Origin: Atopsyche davidsoni
Taxonomy: Eukaryota > Arthropoda > Insecta > Trichoptera > Hydrobiosidae
Reading direction: 5' to 3'
DNA length: 64,000 nucleotides
NCBI GenBank assembly: GCA_022113835.1
Contig: JAILWY010000023.1
Coordinates: forward strand, 12,956,001-13,020,000
Both the position numbers and the translations under genes were made by a program. Positions 10,797-24,779 of this stretch are shown here, one piece after another; the first letter of the stretch is position 1; each line of letters opens with the position of its first letter. The notes beneath the pieces were generated by a model that saw nothing but the letters and a program-made list of their open reading frames with translations, did not search any database and had not been told where the DNA came from.

Positions 10797-13019
10797 CTGA
10801 CCATGACTATAGGAAAGCATAGATCCACCTTACTTAGATTGAAAAAATCTTTCCTTTCAACACGTTTGCGTAAAAATTTTGACACATTTTTCGGTGTGCT
10901 TTTCTTATCAACACTCTCATTTAATCCGCTCTAATTAAATAATAAAATCTACTTTTTAAATAAACACAAAACTGTGGATAAAAATGAAAATTCAAAACAA
11001 ATTCATTCTTAAATATTAAATTAAAACTTTTCATACTTTGGTAGATACTAAATAGTCTACTTACTAGGTAGTCTACCAAAAATCATTCTAGATTCTATAT
11101 GAACACTATAAACAAATATATTCTACCCTTCTTATAATAAATTAGCCTCATGTCCGGCAGTAAGTTTGTCTTTCATGATCTTTTCGCTAGTCAATAACCA
11201 AAAAATATGTAAATATATCTACATCGTTTAATATCAATAGAAGTATACATTATTTCAAATGCCATAAGGAATGCGTTCCTAGTATTTTTAAAATATACAT
11301 TATTTTAAATAATTATAATTTTTGTAGTGATTCAGTATGTTGGTCAAATAAAATTAACCATGTGGTTGGAAAATTGTAAAGCATCTTTGTTAATAAGGTT
11401 ATTTAAATGTTTTTCGAAGGGTTGTTGAACCAGGTATTCAATCTGAAGGAACCCTCCAATAGTGAAAGCATTCATTAACATAGTTGTTTTTGCAATCCTT
11501 ACGCCATTTAACTAAATATGAAGTAACTATAAATGAAATAAGGCCGACTTAAAGTCTTTGAAAGCATTGAATTAATAAGTGTAATTGGATAGAATTTATT
11601 TATGGCTTCAGGTGTGTCTTGGCCGTTGTCGACAATCTATGTCTCTGACGTTGTCAGCAAGTGTTCGCGTCCAGAGCTGTATTTAACTATTACCTAACAA
11701 TATAATCTAGAAATACACCGGCCCCGCCCACTGAGTTATTGTCTGTTATTTGATACTGCATTTTACTATAACTGTCCTTGTTTATTTCCTTTCCAGAATC
11801 ACGACTTCACGCACAAACGCAAACCTCTATTTTTCTAATAATAGCGATTAATATCGAGTCTGCCGCTTCGAAATTCTCTTGGTTTAGAGTCTAAACCAAT
11901 TAAAACTAATTTCAAATGTCAGGTTATAATACAAACAATCTCTTTACACTCATTTTTAAATGCTTGTATCTACTATGGACCATTGTAATCAACAGCTAAA
12001 CATAAAGTTAATCATTTTTTTCATAAGTAATTTATTGATGGGGAGTTAATCATATCACAGGCTTTCTAGAATGTACCAAATCTCTGAGACTTAATGAAAA
12101 CAAAATATATTTTTTTTATCTCTTGTGATGTTTAAAATATTTAGAAATTTATTAAAAATGACAACTATTCCTAATAAAATATTATTACATACACTCCATA
12201 CGCGTAGTTAATGAAATTTAATTTCTATTCGCCATTGTAAATATCTTAATATTTTGCATATATCATATAATTGAGTTAGTTGTAAAAAAAGATGTGGTGT
12301 CATTTGAAAAAATTAAGTAATACTTGTTGGTAGCCACTAGCTTTTTTGTGAAATATAAAGTTTCTCTCTTTAGTAGAAATTATGTCAGTGTATAATGAAT
12401 ACTAATCTATTCACTGATTATATTCGTCGTCGATATAATCTAGATTTTCAGATTGATTCTGCATGAATTAAAAAGTTGTCATGGTAATATTTTTGCCCGG
12501 TACATCTTAATTATGTCAACGAATTAATTAAATCATTCGAAGGCATTAAATTAAATGATAATGGGGAGTAACTCGTCTTGATATATAATAAAAGAACCAA
12601 ATTTTACAATATTTACTTATAAAACAGCAATATCTTGCTTGATTTATGCAGCTTAATTATTTATATAATTTTACTATTTTTATGTAGAGATTTTTGAAAA
12701 ATTAAGCAGAAGTTAATTATCGATAGTCTGACTTGCTTCTCGATAGGCGTTGTTGATCGGTCGAGTTCGAGAATAACCATTTGATATTATTTGCTTTTTA
12801 TTTATCCTATAATTATGAGAAAATCTTCAAGCCACTGCAGACTTTTTGTTATTGTGTATATTATATGTAATAGAACATATATACATAAATAAATAAACCA
12901 TCGAGTTTGAATATATACCAAAAACACGAATCCGCTTATTAGTTAAATATGAAAAAAAGACATTAAAACGTTTTAAAATATGCTTAAAAAACTGATAGTT
13001 TCTCTCTGTATTTCATAAC
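10797..13019. other. AT-rich stretch
   Basis: A GC-richer patch at 11600-11760 has no frame. A perfect TATCGATA (DREF/BEAF-type site) lies at 12718-12725 with a further CGATA at about 12740. Otherwise nothing is recognised. Confidence 0.45.
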
Positions 13020-13240
13020 ATTATGATCCCTCACGGCTTACAGGTGGCTCCGGCGTGACGTGAGTCAGCCATCAAAGAGCCCCTAAACAGATAACTTCCT
13101 GTGTAATCGCCACCACTTGACTACACATGTTCGATTAATATGATTTCAAAACGGAATACATTACACGGGCAAATGCGCACGCGTCAACCGCGCCCCTACT
13201 CTCACTTCCGGACCCGGAATTATAAAAACTGCTTCCACTA
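13020..13240. promoter_or_regulatory. Islet with CRE/AP-1, GATA and Ets-type motifs
   Basis: TGACGTGAGTCA at 13056-13067 combines a CRE half-site with an AP-1 site (TGAGTCA 13061-13067). It is followed by AGATAAC and ACTTCCTG, and later ACTTCCGG. The dense mix of motifs within a GC-richer block is typical of an enhancer. There is no reading frame of note. Confidence 0.3.
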
Positions 13241-13740
13241 TTTCTCACGCTTTTTAATTTACTGAATCTCGTTATTTTATGATAAATGTATGCTTAAATA
13301 TAAGTCAATTGGCTCATGTGAAGGGTTTCGTGGTTTTCGCTTATATATTTTTTAAATATCTTTTCATTTTAAATAAATTCATTTCTAGATAAAGCGTTGC
13401 AGATTCATATTAATCACATTACTAAATTGTACGCAGACATGAATAGAAGCTAATTCCATTTTAAAAAATGCTCAACTACTTGTAACATGCACCACGCACG
13501 TACGCGAAAAGGTTGAGAGCCAAGACAGATGTTGTTTATTTATTCAATCAATTCGAAAAGTTTCGTACAATTATATCATACCGGAAATCAAACTAGATAT
13601 AATTTATAATAGTACATACATAAATATTGTCGCCAAAAAGTTGTTTGGCACAAATTCAAAAATACGAACAATAAACATCCTTTGCACGATTTCCAATTTT
13701 TTGTCGTAAATCTCATCATAACAACAACAATGCTCACTTT

Positions 13741-14530
13741 TTGTGCCATCTTCTCAAAGACCAGTTCCGCCTCCGCCGTGCGGTGCAGTTTTTTTGCAAG
13801 CTCTATAAAATAGCGCTGACAAAATATACAATCAACGCGTTCACCTTATTTCGCCAGCAAAAAAAAAACTGTTTCCCCGGCCGGCGGAAAAAACGCATCC
13901 GCGCATCGGGACCACCGGCGGCCGCTCCATTCACGGCAAAAACAATGCCCCGGCAATCACTAAATTATGCATAATATTGTATTGCCCTCCCCGTCGCACC
14001 GCCGGCGACCCGATAACCCCGTCCCGCTCTCTCGTCATCCCGGCCGAAACACCTGGCTCATTGAAAGCCGCACGTAAAAATCTGATTCGTCCATACCAAT
14101 ACCGTGAGAAAATCATTCTAAGCCCATGACCGCTTAATAATCCCCCATCGGCGGACGCAACGGCTCACGCGCAGCCCTCGGCAGGCCGAAATGGGTTTTA
14201 CTGCCGGCGTGAATTGATGCGAGGGTCGTTCGCTTCGCCACGGTCGCTTGCGGTGCCGGCTGCGAGGGAGCTCACCCTTTTTATTGTTATATTGTACAAT
14301 ATTGTGCGCGGAGGTTTCCCATTCACGAGGAATGCCCGCTGGAATATGGGACACCTGCAGCTTGCATCTGTTAAGTACACACCGGGAGGGAGAGGCCGAC
14401 GCCGGCAACCGGAGAACAGGAACGCGGATCGCCGCCTTTGAGGTCGCGAGTTTCTTGCGGCTCCTGTTTGTTTTTTCGCTATTGTGCGAACTGGTATGTT
14501 TTAACATCGGGGTAGGAAATGCCTAACCCA
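13741..14530. promoter_or_regulatory. Large GC-rich islet with two palindromes
   Basis: This is one of the longest GC-rich islets in the window. Many overlapping frames are open on both strands (the longest is 129 codons, minus, 14118-14507), which is expected where stops are rare, and none has a recognisable domain. Two AT palindromes are embedded in it: ATTATGCATAAT (13964-13975) and ATATTGTACAATAT (14289-14302). I read it as a candidate regulatory or promoter region rather than a gene. Confidence 0.25.
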
Positions 14531-15779
14531 GATTCGATAGCGATAAGTAGACCCATTTCAGCACAAACGACTACAATAGATTGTCGTATTGCATTTGACC
14601 TACAATTGGACAATAAACTTTATATAAACGTTATTTATATTATTCGAAACTCTTAAAAACACAGTGCAAAAGGTTTATTGACTACTCGGCTCGGACGAAA
14701 ATTCATGCAATATTTCAAAAGTCTCCATTTAAGATTCATGTATCGATTTCATGTTCAACAATACATATCAAATGTGGAATGGTAGTGGGCAATACTATTT
14801 AAATGAGCAGCAATAGACAGAGTACGAATTTATAAAAAAAATTCCATTCAAACTTGTTGTTTCATGAATGTCACTTTTATTCATGCACCTATAAAAAAAT
14901 ACAAATCTTGAAGGGCGAATCTAAAGGTCTCATTGACCCTTAGTGTGTCTATTGCGAAACCAGCATCCCTAATGCTGACGGGTCCATCCCTCTCCGGGAC
15001 AGGTTGTCTATGGAGTTGGGGTCGTCTTTACTCTATGGAGGTACGAGTATAGGCCAGCGTCCCCGTGGGAACCGCAGCCGGTCTTACTTCGCAGTGAAAT
15101 TCATGGGGATTATAAAAATCGCAAGGCAGTTTAAGGGATTCCCGCCGTATTGCTTCATCAATTTAATTACAGGATAACCATCACACAATAGCAAGTAAGC
15201 TTTACAATATTGCAGGATAAAAAGAGATTTTAATTATTATAAAATTGAGTATTATTTTTCTTATTTCGATTCCATCACAACACAAGGAGTGTTTTTAATA
15301 TTTTCATAATTATCACACAATCTAAAATTTTCAATTAGTATACGGAATAGCGGTTAACCAATTATATTTTCGGGGAAGTTTTAAGTTTTGCAAGATTGTT
15401 TTAAAATCGATCAATATAATTTATAAAAAAAGTAAATTTTTTTTCAAATGAAAACATTAATAGCGATTAGACTTTTTTATATTTTGTTTTAATATACTGT
15501 TCGTATAATAGATAGCTTCAGAGTAGGTAATAAACAGAACTTTTTTATGAATCATTGTAGCTAAAAATATTTAATAGATTAAAATTTATACTGTAGAAGC
15601 AAATAATAATTAAATAAATGATTGCAATACTATTTTAATGACAAATATTAAATTGGATTTTTTTAAATATATACATATATTTTTTTATTACTTAACTGAC
15701 AGATATACCAAAAAGAGATGACGATATGCAAATGAGTGTTAGTGTTTTTTATAATCATCTGAGTTTTAAATCTTATAAA
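14531..15779. other. AT-rich stretch with one GC-richer patch
   Basis: A patch at about 14930-15130 (containing CATCCCTCTCCGGGACAGG) is unlike its flanks and may be an old repeat fragment, but I cannot match it to a family. A perfect octamer ATGCAAAT lies at 15726-15733. Confidence 0.35.
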
Positions 15780-16000
15780 AATTAATTGAGCCGTAAGCCC
15801 AGTCGCATTTTGTCTTGGCTTCGTGTTTCACGGCGGTTTTATTATGGTTGTTATGGTAACGTTTGATTTGTTTCAGCTATCGCGTTACCATGGGAACCGA
15901 TTTCTGCGGTCAGATTGGTCTTGGCCTGCGATAGTAATGTGAACAAATAACACAAGGGACGACTACACTTCTGGGCACTTGGCGGGTTTCATAACAATGT
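15780..16000. promoter_or_regulatory. Islet with RFX X-box
   Basis: GTTACCATGGGAAC at 15884-15897 differs from the palindromic RFX X-box GTTGCCATGGCAAC at two positions. A half-site, ATGGTAACG (15853-15861), forms a perfect 9-bp inverted repeat with CGTTACCAT (15883-15891). RFX proteins bind such paired half-sites, often at cilium-related genes. No gene is visible next to it. Confidence 0.35.
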
Positions 16001-16689
16001 GAGAACTTTGAAAGTTGCGGTTTAGAGAATTAGATTTTATTCAACGGACATTGAAAAAAACATACGAAATAATAAATAAAATATTAATATTTACGTATGC
16101 ACGTAAAATACACCTTAAATCATTGAATTTTTGGTCGTCCTTCGTCTTTATAATAATCTCTTAAAATCTTTAAATACGAAACATACCAATGCGGCCATTA
16201 CTGATGAATTAAAAACTGAATCAATAGGTTTGAAGACTCAAAATAATTAGAAATAATAAGGTATAAAAATAAAATTATAAATTCGAAGAAGGTACAAGTA
16301 TGCCGAATGTATGAATAGTTTTCTTATCTTATAAGAGAAATTGTAACTATGAATTGTTTTCGGGATTGATTGTTTGCTTTTGCATTTTAACAATAAATAC
16401 GCCAAAATAATCAGGTATATTAAAAAAAAAAGTTAGTACAGCTGTTTTACGCATAGAATATTAAATATGAAGATTTCATGCATTATTCAACAAGACAGCA
16501 TAGAAAATATTTTATCTTGTCGGAACTTCACCGAAATCTTTAGGTAATAAAGACGGTAACACTTTAGTTTCCGAACTAATATCAGTAACATCTATATTAA
16601 GCGTAAAAATGTATAATAAGCAATCCTGATTAAATAATCACAGAATTCCATATGCTTATCTTAAAAAGTAACACCGTACCTAATCTCCA
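16001..16689. other. AT-rich stretch without recognised features
   Basis: No gene, repeat or RNA is supported. Confidence 0.45.
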
Positions 16690-16990
16690 CTGGGTTTCAA
16701 AAAAGCCCACAGCGCGGGGAGATGTTCATCGGCGATACGAGCTCGCGGCCTCCCCGCGGAACAAAAAGCTCGGCGCGGCTGATTTCCATAAATGGACAAA
16801 ATATCAAAAGCCACTCTGCGCGAACACCAATTTAAGAATTTTCAACGTCCAATTATGGAGTGGCCGAGCCGGGCCCGGGGCGGCTCCGCCCGGCGTGCCC
16901 CTCGCCCCTCAAAGCCCTCCACGCCGCGCTCCACGACCAACGCATGACAAATGCTCTGATTTCCCTGCATTACCTCTGCTCGCTTTAACA
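16690..16990. promoter_or_regulatory. GC-rich islet, 155-codon plus-strand frame not supported
   Basis: The islet lies within an open frame from 16652 to 17119, but composition changes from AT-rich to Pro/Arg/Gly-rich to AT-rich along the frame exactly as the DNA does, and there is no domain. That is the mark of a chance frame through a GC-rich patch. A conserved non-coding element is the likelier reading. Confidence 0.2.
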
Positions 16991-18109
16991 TCCTATTTAA
17001 TATCCGCATATCTTTACTGTACAGCCTGTTTAATTTTAAAATATCAAAATATTCAAAAATCAACTGTCAGCGTATTTGCTAAATTACACAGTCATAATAT
17101 GCCTCATGTTGTTCTATGATAATAATGAAAAAAGTTTTGATAGTCATTGGTGCAGATTCATGCATATAACTAACAAAATTCTAGCTCACGGCGGTCGAAG
17201 GATGTCAAGCTTTGATAGCATTGAGCGCTTTAACCCCACCAGTGTACCGGAAAAAAAATAATAAATTCTGAACCGTTTCCCTATTTTGTATTTTAATTTT
17301 TTTTTACATTAATTTTCGCATGACCCCCGAGAATAATCGCCCAGTCTACAAGTATGGCATTAGCAATATTATTCAATGAAGGTATGAAATTTTGGTTTAG
17401 CATGTCGTTGGGGTTTGTCTCAGTATTATACGGGAACCAAACAATGTCTTGTATTTTAAAAGCAAAAACAAACTCTACTATAAATGCAATATGCTAAGAA
17501 AAAAATTGGTTTTTATTTATCAAAATATATGCGGTTCTAAACACTTTGTTTTTTACTAAAATATACCGAATAAACGAGGCGATTTTTTTATTTTATAAAT
17601 AAACATCAATCAATTAAATGTTATCTTTGTTTCACTCTACAAGCGGATCTTAGACCCTTGTAAAAAAAAAACTAAAAAATGTTAATAGTCTCAAGAAGCG
17701 CCAGAAGGGTCGCGTTTGTATGGAGGCAAACATTTATATACCCGTTTATGGGGATGTTTTTGTGGCCTGCGGTGGCTTAATTTGTAGTGTGAGCCATATT
17801 TGGTTGACCAATAAAATCTTCCAAATTAAAAACAAATAAAAATAATAAACGTACACGAGCAAATTATCAATTAACAGTGTCGGTGTATCAATTTTCAATA
17901 AAACTTGTGATCGTTATCATTAGTATATGTCTTTTTGCATTTAAAAATTGCATTGGTACCTTTGACTTTTCAGATTTCCCTAGAGAAATACACTGTTATT
18001 ATCTTTATTAAAGTGAAAATACTTTAAACGCAAAATGCAAAAAATATGTATAAATGTTCGTTATATTGCGGTATATACCGGATACCAGTCTCCAAATAAG
18101 AAGTTTGTG
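16991..18109. other. AT-rich stretch
   Basis: A short GC-richer patch at 17695-17800 includes CCCGTTTATGGGG, a posterior-Hox/Caudal-type TTTATGG site. Nothing else is recognised. Confidence 0.4.
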
Positions 18110-20379
18110 CTCTCCTTAAATAGCTGGCTCCAGGCACCAGGAAGGCTGTATCGGGCCGAGCATGCGTTGCGTATGTCCGAGCGTGTGAAAATTATCGCCA
18201 ATTTATCCAATTACAGTGCGTGGCGCTCTGCGCATATGCACTGAAATCCTTACCATTTTTTGCTCCTTTTAATAAATTTCGCCCCCGGTACTCGATACGG
18301 GAAACTGTTCCGAATCTTACCGTTTTGAGAAACGTTAAAATAATTACTAGCTTTTCATTGGTTTTTTAATTCAATTTAATAAATATATATAGTCGTTAGC
18401 TTTAACAAGTGCGTTTTATAATTAAAGATATTTCTTCTCTATTTAAAATTGTACACGATGCAGAATTTTCAGGGATCTTTCAGGAGCGGAATAATAGTCA
18501 CGTTTATGCAGTTACAACTACATATTCAAGGCAATTATTTACTCTATTGTTAATTTATTTTATTTCAGCTGAATAAAACTTTATTAATAGAATAGTAACA
18601 GTTTGATTTAATTTGTAATTAAAACAATATTGCTTTGATGTCTATGTAGTAAAACTATTGAAAAATCACAAACTGATGTAATTAAACTCGCGCCTGTTTG
18701 TGACATTGCGTGTGATAAAAAAATGCTTTGTACATATAAAAATATAGTTACGAACAGAGTCAAAAAAAGTATTTTACTTTATTATAAATGTTTCAAAATA
18801 ATACTGATAGTCACCTTTTTTACAAAATTGACAAATTACGAAATTAGTTACGGCAACCGAGTATTGAAATGCTATTTTACACAGCCAAAAAAATATTTGA
18901 GGCTTTCGTACTTTGTAGATCGAATTAATGTAAGCCGGGAATGCTTTTCGTTACTCACACCATCAATTTGGGATAACCTTACAAGGCTACCGAAAAGAAC
19001 TCGTCCCTCGAACCGATCACAAAAACTTGCTTCGTGTTGAAAAAAGAACAATGGTCAAACATAACATGATCAAACATGGCAGGAATAATGATTAATCGAA
19101 ATGGCCAAGATTTTTAATCATGCCTGTATTGGTAGTCCCCAATCTATCAAGATCTCCCATACACGGAAGCACCGGATCATTAATAATCTTTTAATAAAGC
19201 TACCGACTTCTCAATGTAAACATAAACAAGTTGATTGATAAAAAATCTAAGATTGAGACCAACTGCTATCGATTCAAATGCTGATATTATAATCGTGTGA
19301 TTCTCGATAGACTGGGTTTCAGCTTGTTAGCACTACCGCTATACTTGTCAGCCACAAAAAAGTACAACCGACTTTCATTTTATTTGCTATGCATATCTTT
19401 TATTTTACTAGTCATAATATTGACTAGATTTAATAGAAAAATAAAATATGAGGTTTAATTATGTTAACATTAAATAATGACGCAAAACAGTATTGATAAT
19501 CTTGTACAGTATTTAATTTTGTTATAGATTAATTCCTAGCTACCGTAATGAAAACAAAGGAAAACATAATTCAGATTATGCGAGGAGATTGTGTAGTAAA
19601 GGAAGGATAAAATAAATAAAATATTTTTTTTGTTTATGCTAATATGAAGAATTTTTAAATATTATACCCATACTTGTTTTAATAAAAAAATGCTCATAAA
19701 TATCAGAAGTAATTATGAAATCAACATACATACAACATATTTTATAAATGACTATAAATGATTGAAGAAAGCTTTAGTTCTGTCTCGAATTTACTTTATA
19801 AACTCAAAATATTTAAATAAAAGAATCTAAATACGATGCAACGCTTATGGGGTTTACTCGTTTTTCTCGCTTTTATATTTATAATATTTACACATATGTT
19901 TTGTATTGGTTGCATACATCGTTTTTGTAGACAAGTGACATGTAAGCTAATAGAAAGTTTGATTTATTAATCTGCAAAAGTGAGCTTTTTGCAATATGTA
20001 TAAAAACAAGTTTTACTTTTTTCTAATTTAGATAAGTATGTGGTCTTGCGTAAACTATCTCTCGAATGCAAATTATTCTTAAAACTGACATCTTTTCATG
20101 TTGAAAATTATGAATATTAATCGCAAAAAAATATTAATATTAATCCTTCTAGCTTTCTAAATCTAATATTTATATTTTGAAATCTTAGACCAACTATCAA
20201 AGATGTGATTATATGATATCGCTATTCTTTTGATTCTGGTATTTATTTCTTTATAACAAAGAATAAGATTTGTCTGATTTTATTCAGGGATCGAGAGCTA
20301 GGTTACCATTCTCAAAAAGGAGATTCTGGCCATGTGTTCTGCCACTCTCATTATTATTCCCGGTTCGTGCAATAAAATA
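18110..20379. other. Mixed stretch, GC-richer patch then AT-rich
   Basis: A GC-richer patch at 18110-18310 and a motif-rich piece at 19060-19200 (with AATGATTAATCG, a paired-homeodomain-type site) are possible regulatory elements. The 105-codon plus frame at 18723-19040 has no domain. Confidence 0.3.
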
Positions 20380-20602
20380 AAAGTCCCCGTAACTGCACAA
20401 AGTACCGGATTAAGGTCGGCGAATAAAAATGCCGGTGACCGAATAATTTAGACTGCAGGACGTGTTCGGCGCGGCAGGAGCCCTACAAGGCGCTGGACGG
20501 CAGCAGCTCGACTCCAGCGGCTTCTTCAGCCCTGCGATGGAAATATCAGCAGACATTAATTTAAAAGGATCTTCGTGTGCCCGAGTCTACCCTGAGAAGT
20601 AA
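20380..20602. other. GC-rich islet with coding-like frames on both strands
   Basis: On the plus strand, from about 20460, a frame reads DVFGAAGALQGAGRQQLDSS and on to a TAA at 20602. On the minus strand a strong acceptor-like TATTTCCATCGCAG leads into CTGAAGAAGCCGCTGGAG with very high G/C third positions (peptide start LKKPLESSCC). Both cannot be right, and neither product is recognised. It could be a small exon on one strand or a non-coding element. Confidence 0.2.
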
Positions 20603-22239
20603 TCACATTAAGACCCGCACTTTTTTTTAAATGAATTTTTAAAAAAATTGATCCAAGGCAAGGTATGCGTGAAGAACACAAATTTTATATGACTGGCGAA
20701 CGATTTTTATTTAATCTGTGTCACAATAAAGAAAGAGTTCCTGGTGTATTTATATAGTAAAAAGGTAAAATTTTATAGCAATAAAAATCATTTGTTCATA
20801 AATAAAATAAATAAGAATAGGCAATTGTTAAGTTTTTAAATGTAGATGCGAGATTTTTTGAAATAAACGTTATTGGTTAATTTATTCTTAGTCGAGATAT
20901 TTGATGACTTAATACAAAGTATATAAATATATTTTAAAAATACGCACTTTTACGGTGGATTATTTGGTTACAAGCTATTAAAAATACTGAATATGCCAGA
21001 GATGTGAGGTAAAATGACGAAAACGTTAAATTGTAATACCCCAAAAAAAGTTTGTACTACAAAATAAAAACTAGAGTTCAGTCGCAACCGCTTACACTGA
21101 GAATGGTACACAAAGAAAACGACTGAAATGCAAAAAAAAGAACTGTCGTGGAATAATAATAAAAACTTGAGTAAAATTTAATACATAATTAAACCTGATT
21201 CTCTAAGGATATCTGCCAACGCTTGAAAACTTGTAAAGTACATATAGAAAGTAATATAATTCATTGTTTTTTTTACGGCCTACGTTGTCAAACTATAAGT
21301 GTAAGTTGGTTCGCCTTTACCTTTACAAGCAATTAATAAATGTGAACATTTATTAATCCAGCCGTAAAATTTAATCGGCTAACACATGCAAACGCCTGAC
21401 TGTGTGCCGGAATGTAGTAATAAGTGATTGTAAATGTTAATTGTCTAGACTGGGACGGAGGGCCTTCAGTGAGGGGCCCGAGCGCTCGGATCCAGCAAAG
21501 CCAAAAGTGGCCTTTCCTATGGTTATGCATATGAACTGAAAAAAATGCATTGCATTTCGGCAAATATATGTAATTTAACTAATAACATAATCTGTATGGA
21601 GTGGCGAGTCGCTGCTTCCAAAAATAAACTCCAATCTGGCCGCTATTCGGCAATATGGAGCCGCCCAAAGAATACGTATTTTGAGTTGATTATTATTTTT
21701 TTTTTTTCCTGAAAACTTGGAACTGTACGGATCTAAAGGACCCACACAGAATCCTTTAACAATATTTGCCCAAGTGTCGTTTTTTAGAATCCTGGTATAC
21801 AAATGTGTTGGTAACTTTGCTAATAATAAATATATTTTAAGGCGTACATTGTTTTGAGCTATTGTGGTGTATACTCGTTTATTTTACATATGTAGCTATA
21901 AATTACAAATTTTCATAAAAGAATGAATTTTTTTTGTCCAAACAAGCTAAAGTTCATTTTTGAAGAGTTTTTTTCTATGAATGTGCGTGTTCATTTTCAT
22001 TAAAAAAAAAAAACACTTTTCTTTATAATAGTAGCACCGACCTGTTTAAGCTCAACAATGTAATACAATTTAGCTTAAAGCTTTTAAATACGCCTCTCCG
22101 AATGACTTAAAATTACACATTTCACTATTTTACTGATTGTCGTATCACCTTTTCTAATCGTCGGGAAATTGTTTTGTAGTATATTATTTGATTTTTTAGA
22201 TTAGTTGGATATGCAGATATAATCTTTGACAAGGTAGTT
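20603..22239. other. AT-rich stretch
   Basis: A GC-richer patch at 21440-21530 (GGGACGGAGGGCCTTC...GGGGCCCGAGCGCTCGG) may be an old repeat fragment, but no family is recognised. The frames at 21333-21563 and 21575-21802 show no domain. Confidence 0.35.
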
Positions 22240-23240
22240 TTCTGGCCAGTGCCGTGTTCGCCGCCACTGGATGCGAGCAAGCCGACACTTCCAGGTGCCG
22301 CGAGTGTTGACACCCGCGCGGCGGACCGGAGTTTCTCAACAGTAACGGCTCATTCATATTTTCACTTATCGAATTCAATTAATTGGTATGAATTATTGAC
22401 CTGCTTCATTAATGGATTTCGACATGAGCTTTTTTCTTTGATCGAATCGACGCATGATTTATCATTGTTTGTGCTTTTTGCTTGTCAGAAAGAAAGTCTC
22501 GAGTGGAATGTTGTTAGTAACATATCAATTTTGTATCACAAGAGATATATAGCTATATCTTAAATATGAGAGTGAAACAAATTACAAAAAAATACCTTCT
22601 TTACTGCATGAGCATTACGTGTAATTGATATTAAGAATATATTTATAATATATTCTAATAAAACGATGAAATAATTTGTAATCAGTATAAAACGTAATTT
22701 TGGTATAAGCATTCTACAATTTTTCTCATGATGACCAACAACTAGTCTAAAGTTGTTTATATGTATTTTGATAAGTTAATTATTTTGTATTTTCTACAGG
22801 AAACATAAACTATACCAAATAGCTCCACGTATGTCTCGTTTTTTCAATATATTTTTTGCAAACCAATATTTATGTGGTATAATAATTAAGCTTCGGGCGC
22901 AAATAATATAACCTTTAACTAAAAGGTTATTACTAGTATCTGCATCGTATAGAAGTCAGAATTTAATTACTCGAATATCGATTCCGATGATATATCTTGC
23001 CGAATTATAATCGTTAATAAAATTGTAATACAGCTAGAACTCGTACGTTACAGATGGGAGTTGTTCCTGTGTATGTGTAACATCTGTAGCATAAATAATC
23101 GCTCTCGGAGATTAGTTCCCACAATCCGATCTATCGAATCGGATATCTTTATTGGGCGTAGAACCTCAAGTCCGTCCTCCAAGGAGTCGACCAAATGAAC
23201 AGTACGAGATAGGGAAAAACCATAAGCGTCACATTTCAAA
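22240..23240. other. Two small GC-richer patches in AT-rich DNA
   Basis: One patch is at 22240-22340 and another at 23040-23240. The second holds an 86-codon minus-strand frame (23048-23308) whose middle reads LEDGLEVLRPIKISDSIDR, mildly protein-like but matching no family that I know. Neither is called as a gene. Confidence 0.2.
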
Positions 23241-24779
23241 GAGTTTAAACTCGGATTGTAATATTTATTTGATAAAATTTCAGCCGTACTAACAATCGTT
23301 ATGCGCATTGAAAAACTTATGACCTATTTGGTTAACACGGATTGATATGTATGACACATTAGTACACAAAGTTTTAATATGTATCCATGCCAAAAAATAC
23401 AAAAACTGGCGTAAAAAGATTAGTAAAACGGATTATGTTTATGGTTGGTGTATAAAAACTATTATTCATTACTCTGATCATGTATAATATAAAAATTGAG
23501 TTTCGTCGTTTTTCCCTGCAGCTTTTCAAATGGAAAAACATTTAATACTCATAATTAATATCACATGAAAACAAACAGGTTTCTAATCGAAGAGACTTAA
23601 TTATAAGTAACAAGTTTTCTGGCTGGCTTCTGTTTTTATTCATATTTTTATCGGTTCGTCACAGTCGCCTCTGATGGGAACTGTTTTTATTTATGGAGTG
23701 TTGGAATCTGGTTTTTTGGCCATTTCGCCCGTATGTTATTAGAACATGCTATTATTTAAATGTTTGATTAATAATTATACGCTTCTCAAGCGGTTTCGAT
23801 TATTTTTCGATTTAATTAATAAGCGAGGTGTTGCACCTCTATGCTTTATTAAATTGGACGTGAGAACATAAAGATAATCGAAATAATTAAAAATATAACA
23901 TCAACTTTGCATATGTACCGTTTCATGAATATATATATGGTTAGTTGAATGTAATTAAATTTCATTGACTATTTTTAATCGTTATACACGCCTTGGTTTA
24001 TAAAGTTCAATAAAAAAACTTATTATAGTGAAATATAATAAAATAACAAGAATTAGACAACCATACATTCTAGGTCATAGTGATTATATGGATAATGGAT
24101 ATGCCACAAAATATATTATTGTGAATAAAACAAGAAAAAAGTAGAAATTTTTATTTACGTGAAATATTACAGGATAAATACAGTAATTATGTGTTACAAA
24201 ATATGTATTTTTTAATTCATTTAAAATTACAATCTTAACGTCATGTCATCTGCTCATAAGTATAAAAATCCAGTATGACTAGAATTTTTGGATATTCTCT
24301 ATCAACGATTAATAATATAAAAGTAAAATTGTTTATGTATAAACAAAAATAATCTGTTAATATTAATAAATTTATTCATTATTACATTATATCATATGTT
24401 TACTCCTTGCTACTTTGCCGAACGGGTAAGCCAAATGTCGATTAACTACCCTACAAAGCGTAACAAAATATATATATATTTTAAATATTTTATTGATTGC
24501 ATATCAGAAAATTACCATATATATTAGGAGAGTCCAATAGAGGTATTGTAATTTTCAACCGAATCATTGTGAAAATACAAAAATTACAATTTATTTGTTT
24601 TATTTTATTATTTAGTCAAACGATAGCTACTCTATCATACATGCTATGTGTTTAGAACATTTGTAATTTTTTTCTACATTGTGTATGGTTAAAGTCCGTT
24701 CGCGTGCTAAAAATACACATCAAAATAAAACGATTCGCACGGCTATTATTTACCAGATTCGTGTCTCGTTTAACTAAAA
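23241..24779. other. AT-rich stretch without recognised features
   Basis: Only short AT-rich frames, no repeats or structured RNA identified. Confidence 0.45.

Noticed and set aside
14118..14507. 129-codon minus-strand frame and its overlapping plus frames
   Set aside because: Several frames on both strands are open at once in GC-rich DNA; the peptide is Arg/Ser/Pro-rich with no recognisable fold.
16652..17119. 155-codon plus-strand frame
   Set aside because: Residue composition follows local DNA composition (AT-rich, then GC-rich, then AT-rich), and there is no domain, signal peptide or splice support; likely a chance frame through a GC-rich islet.
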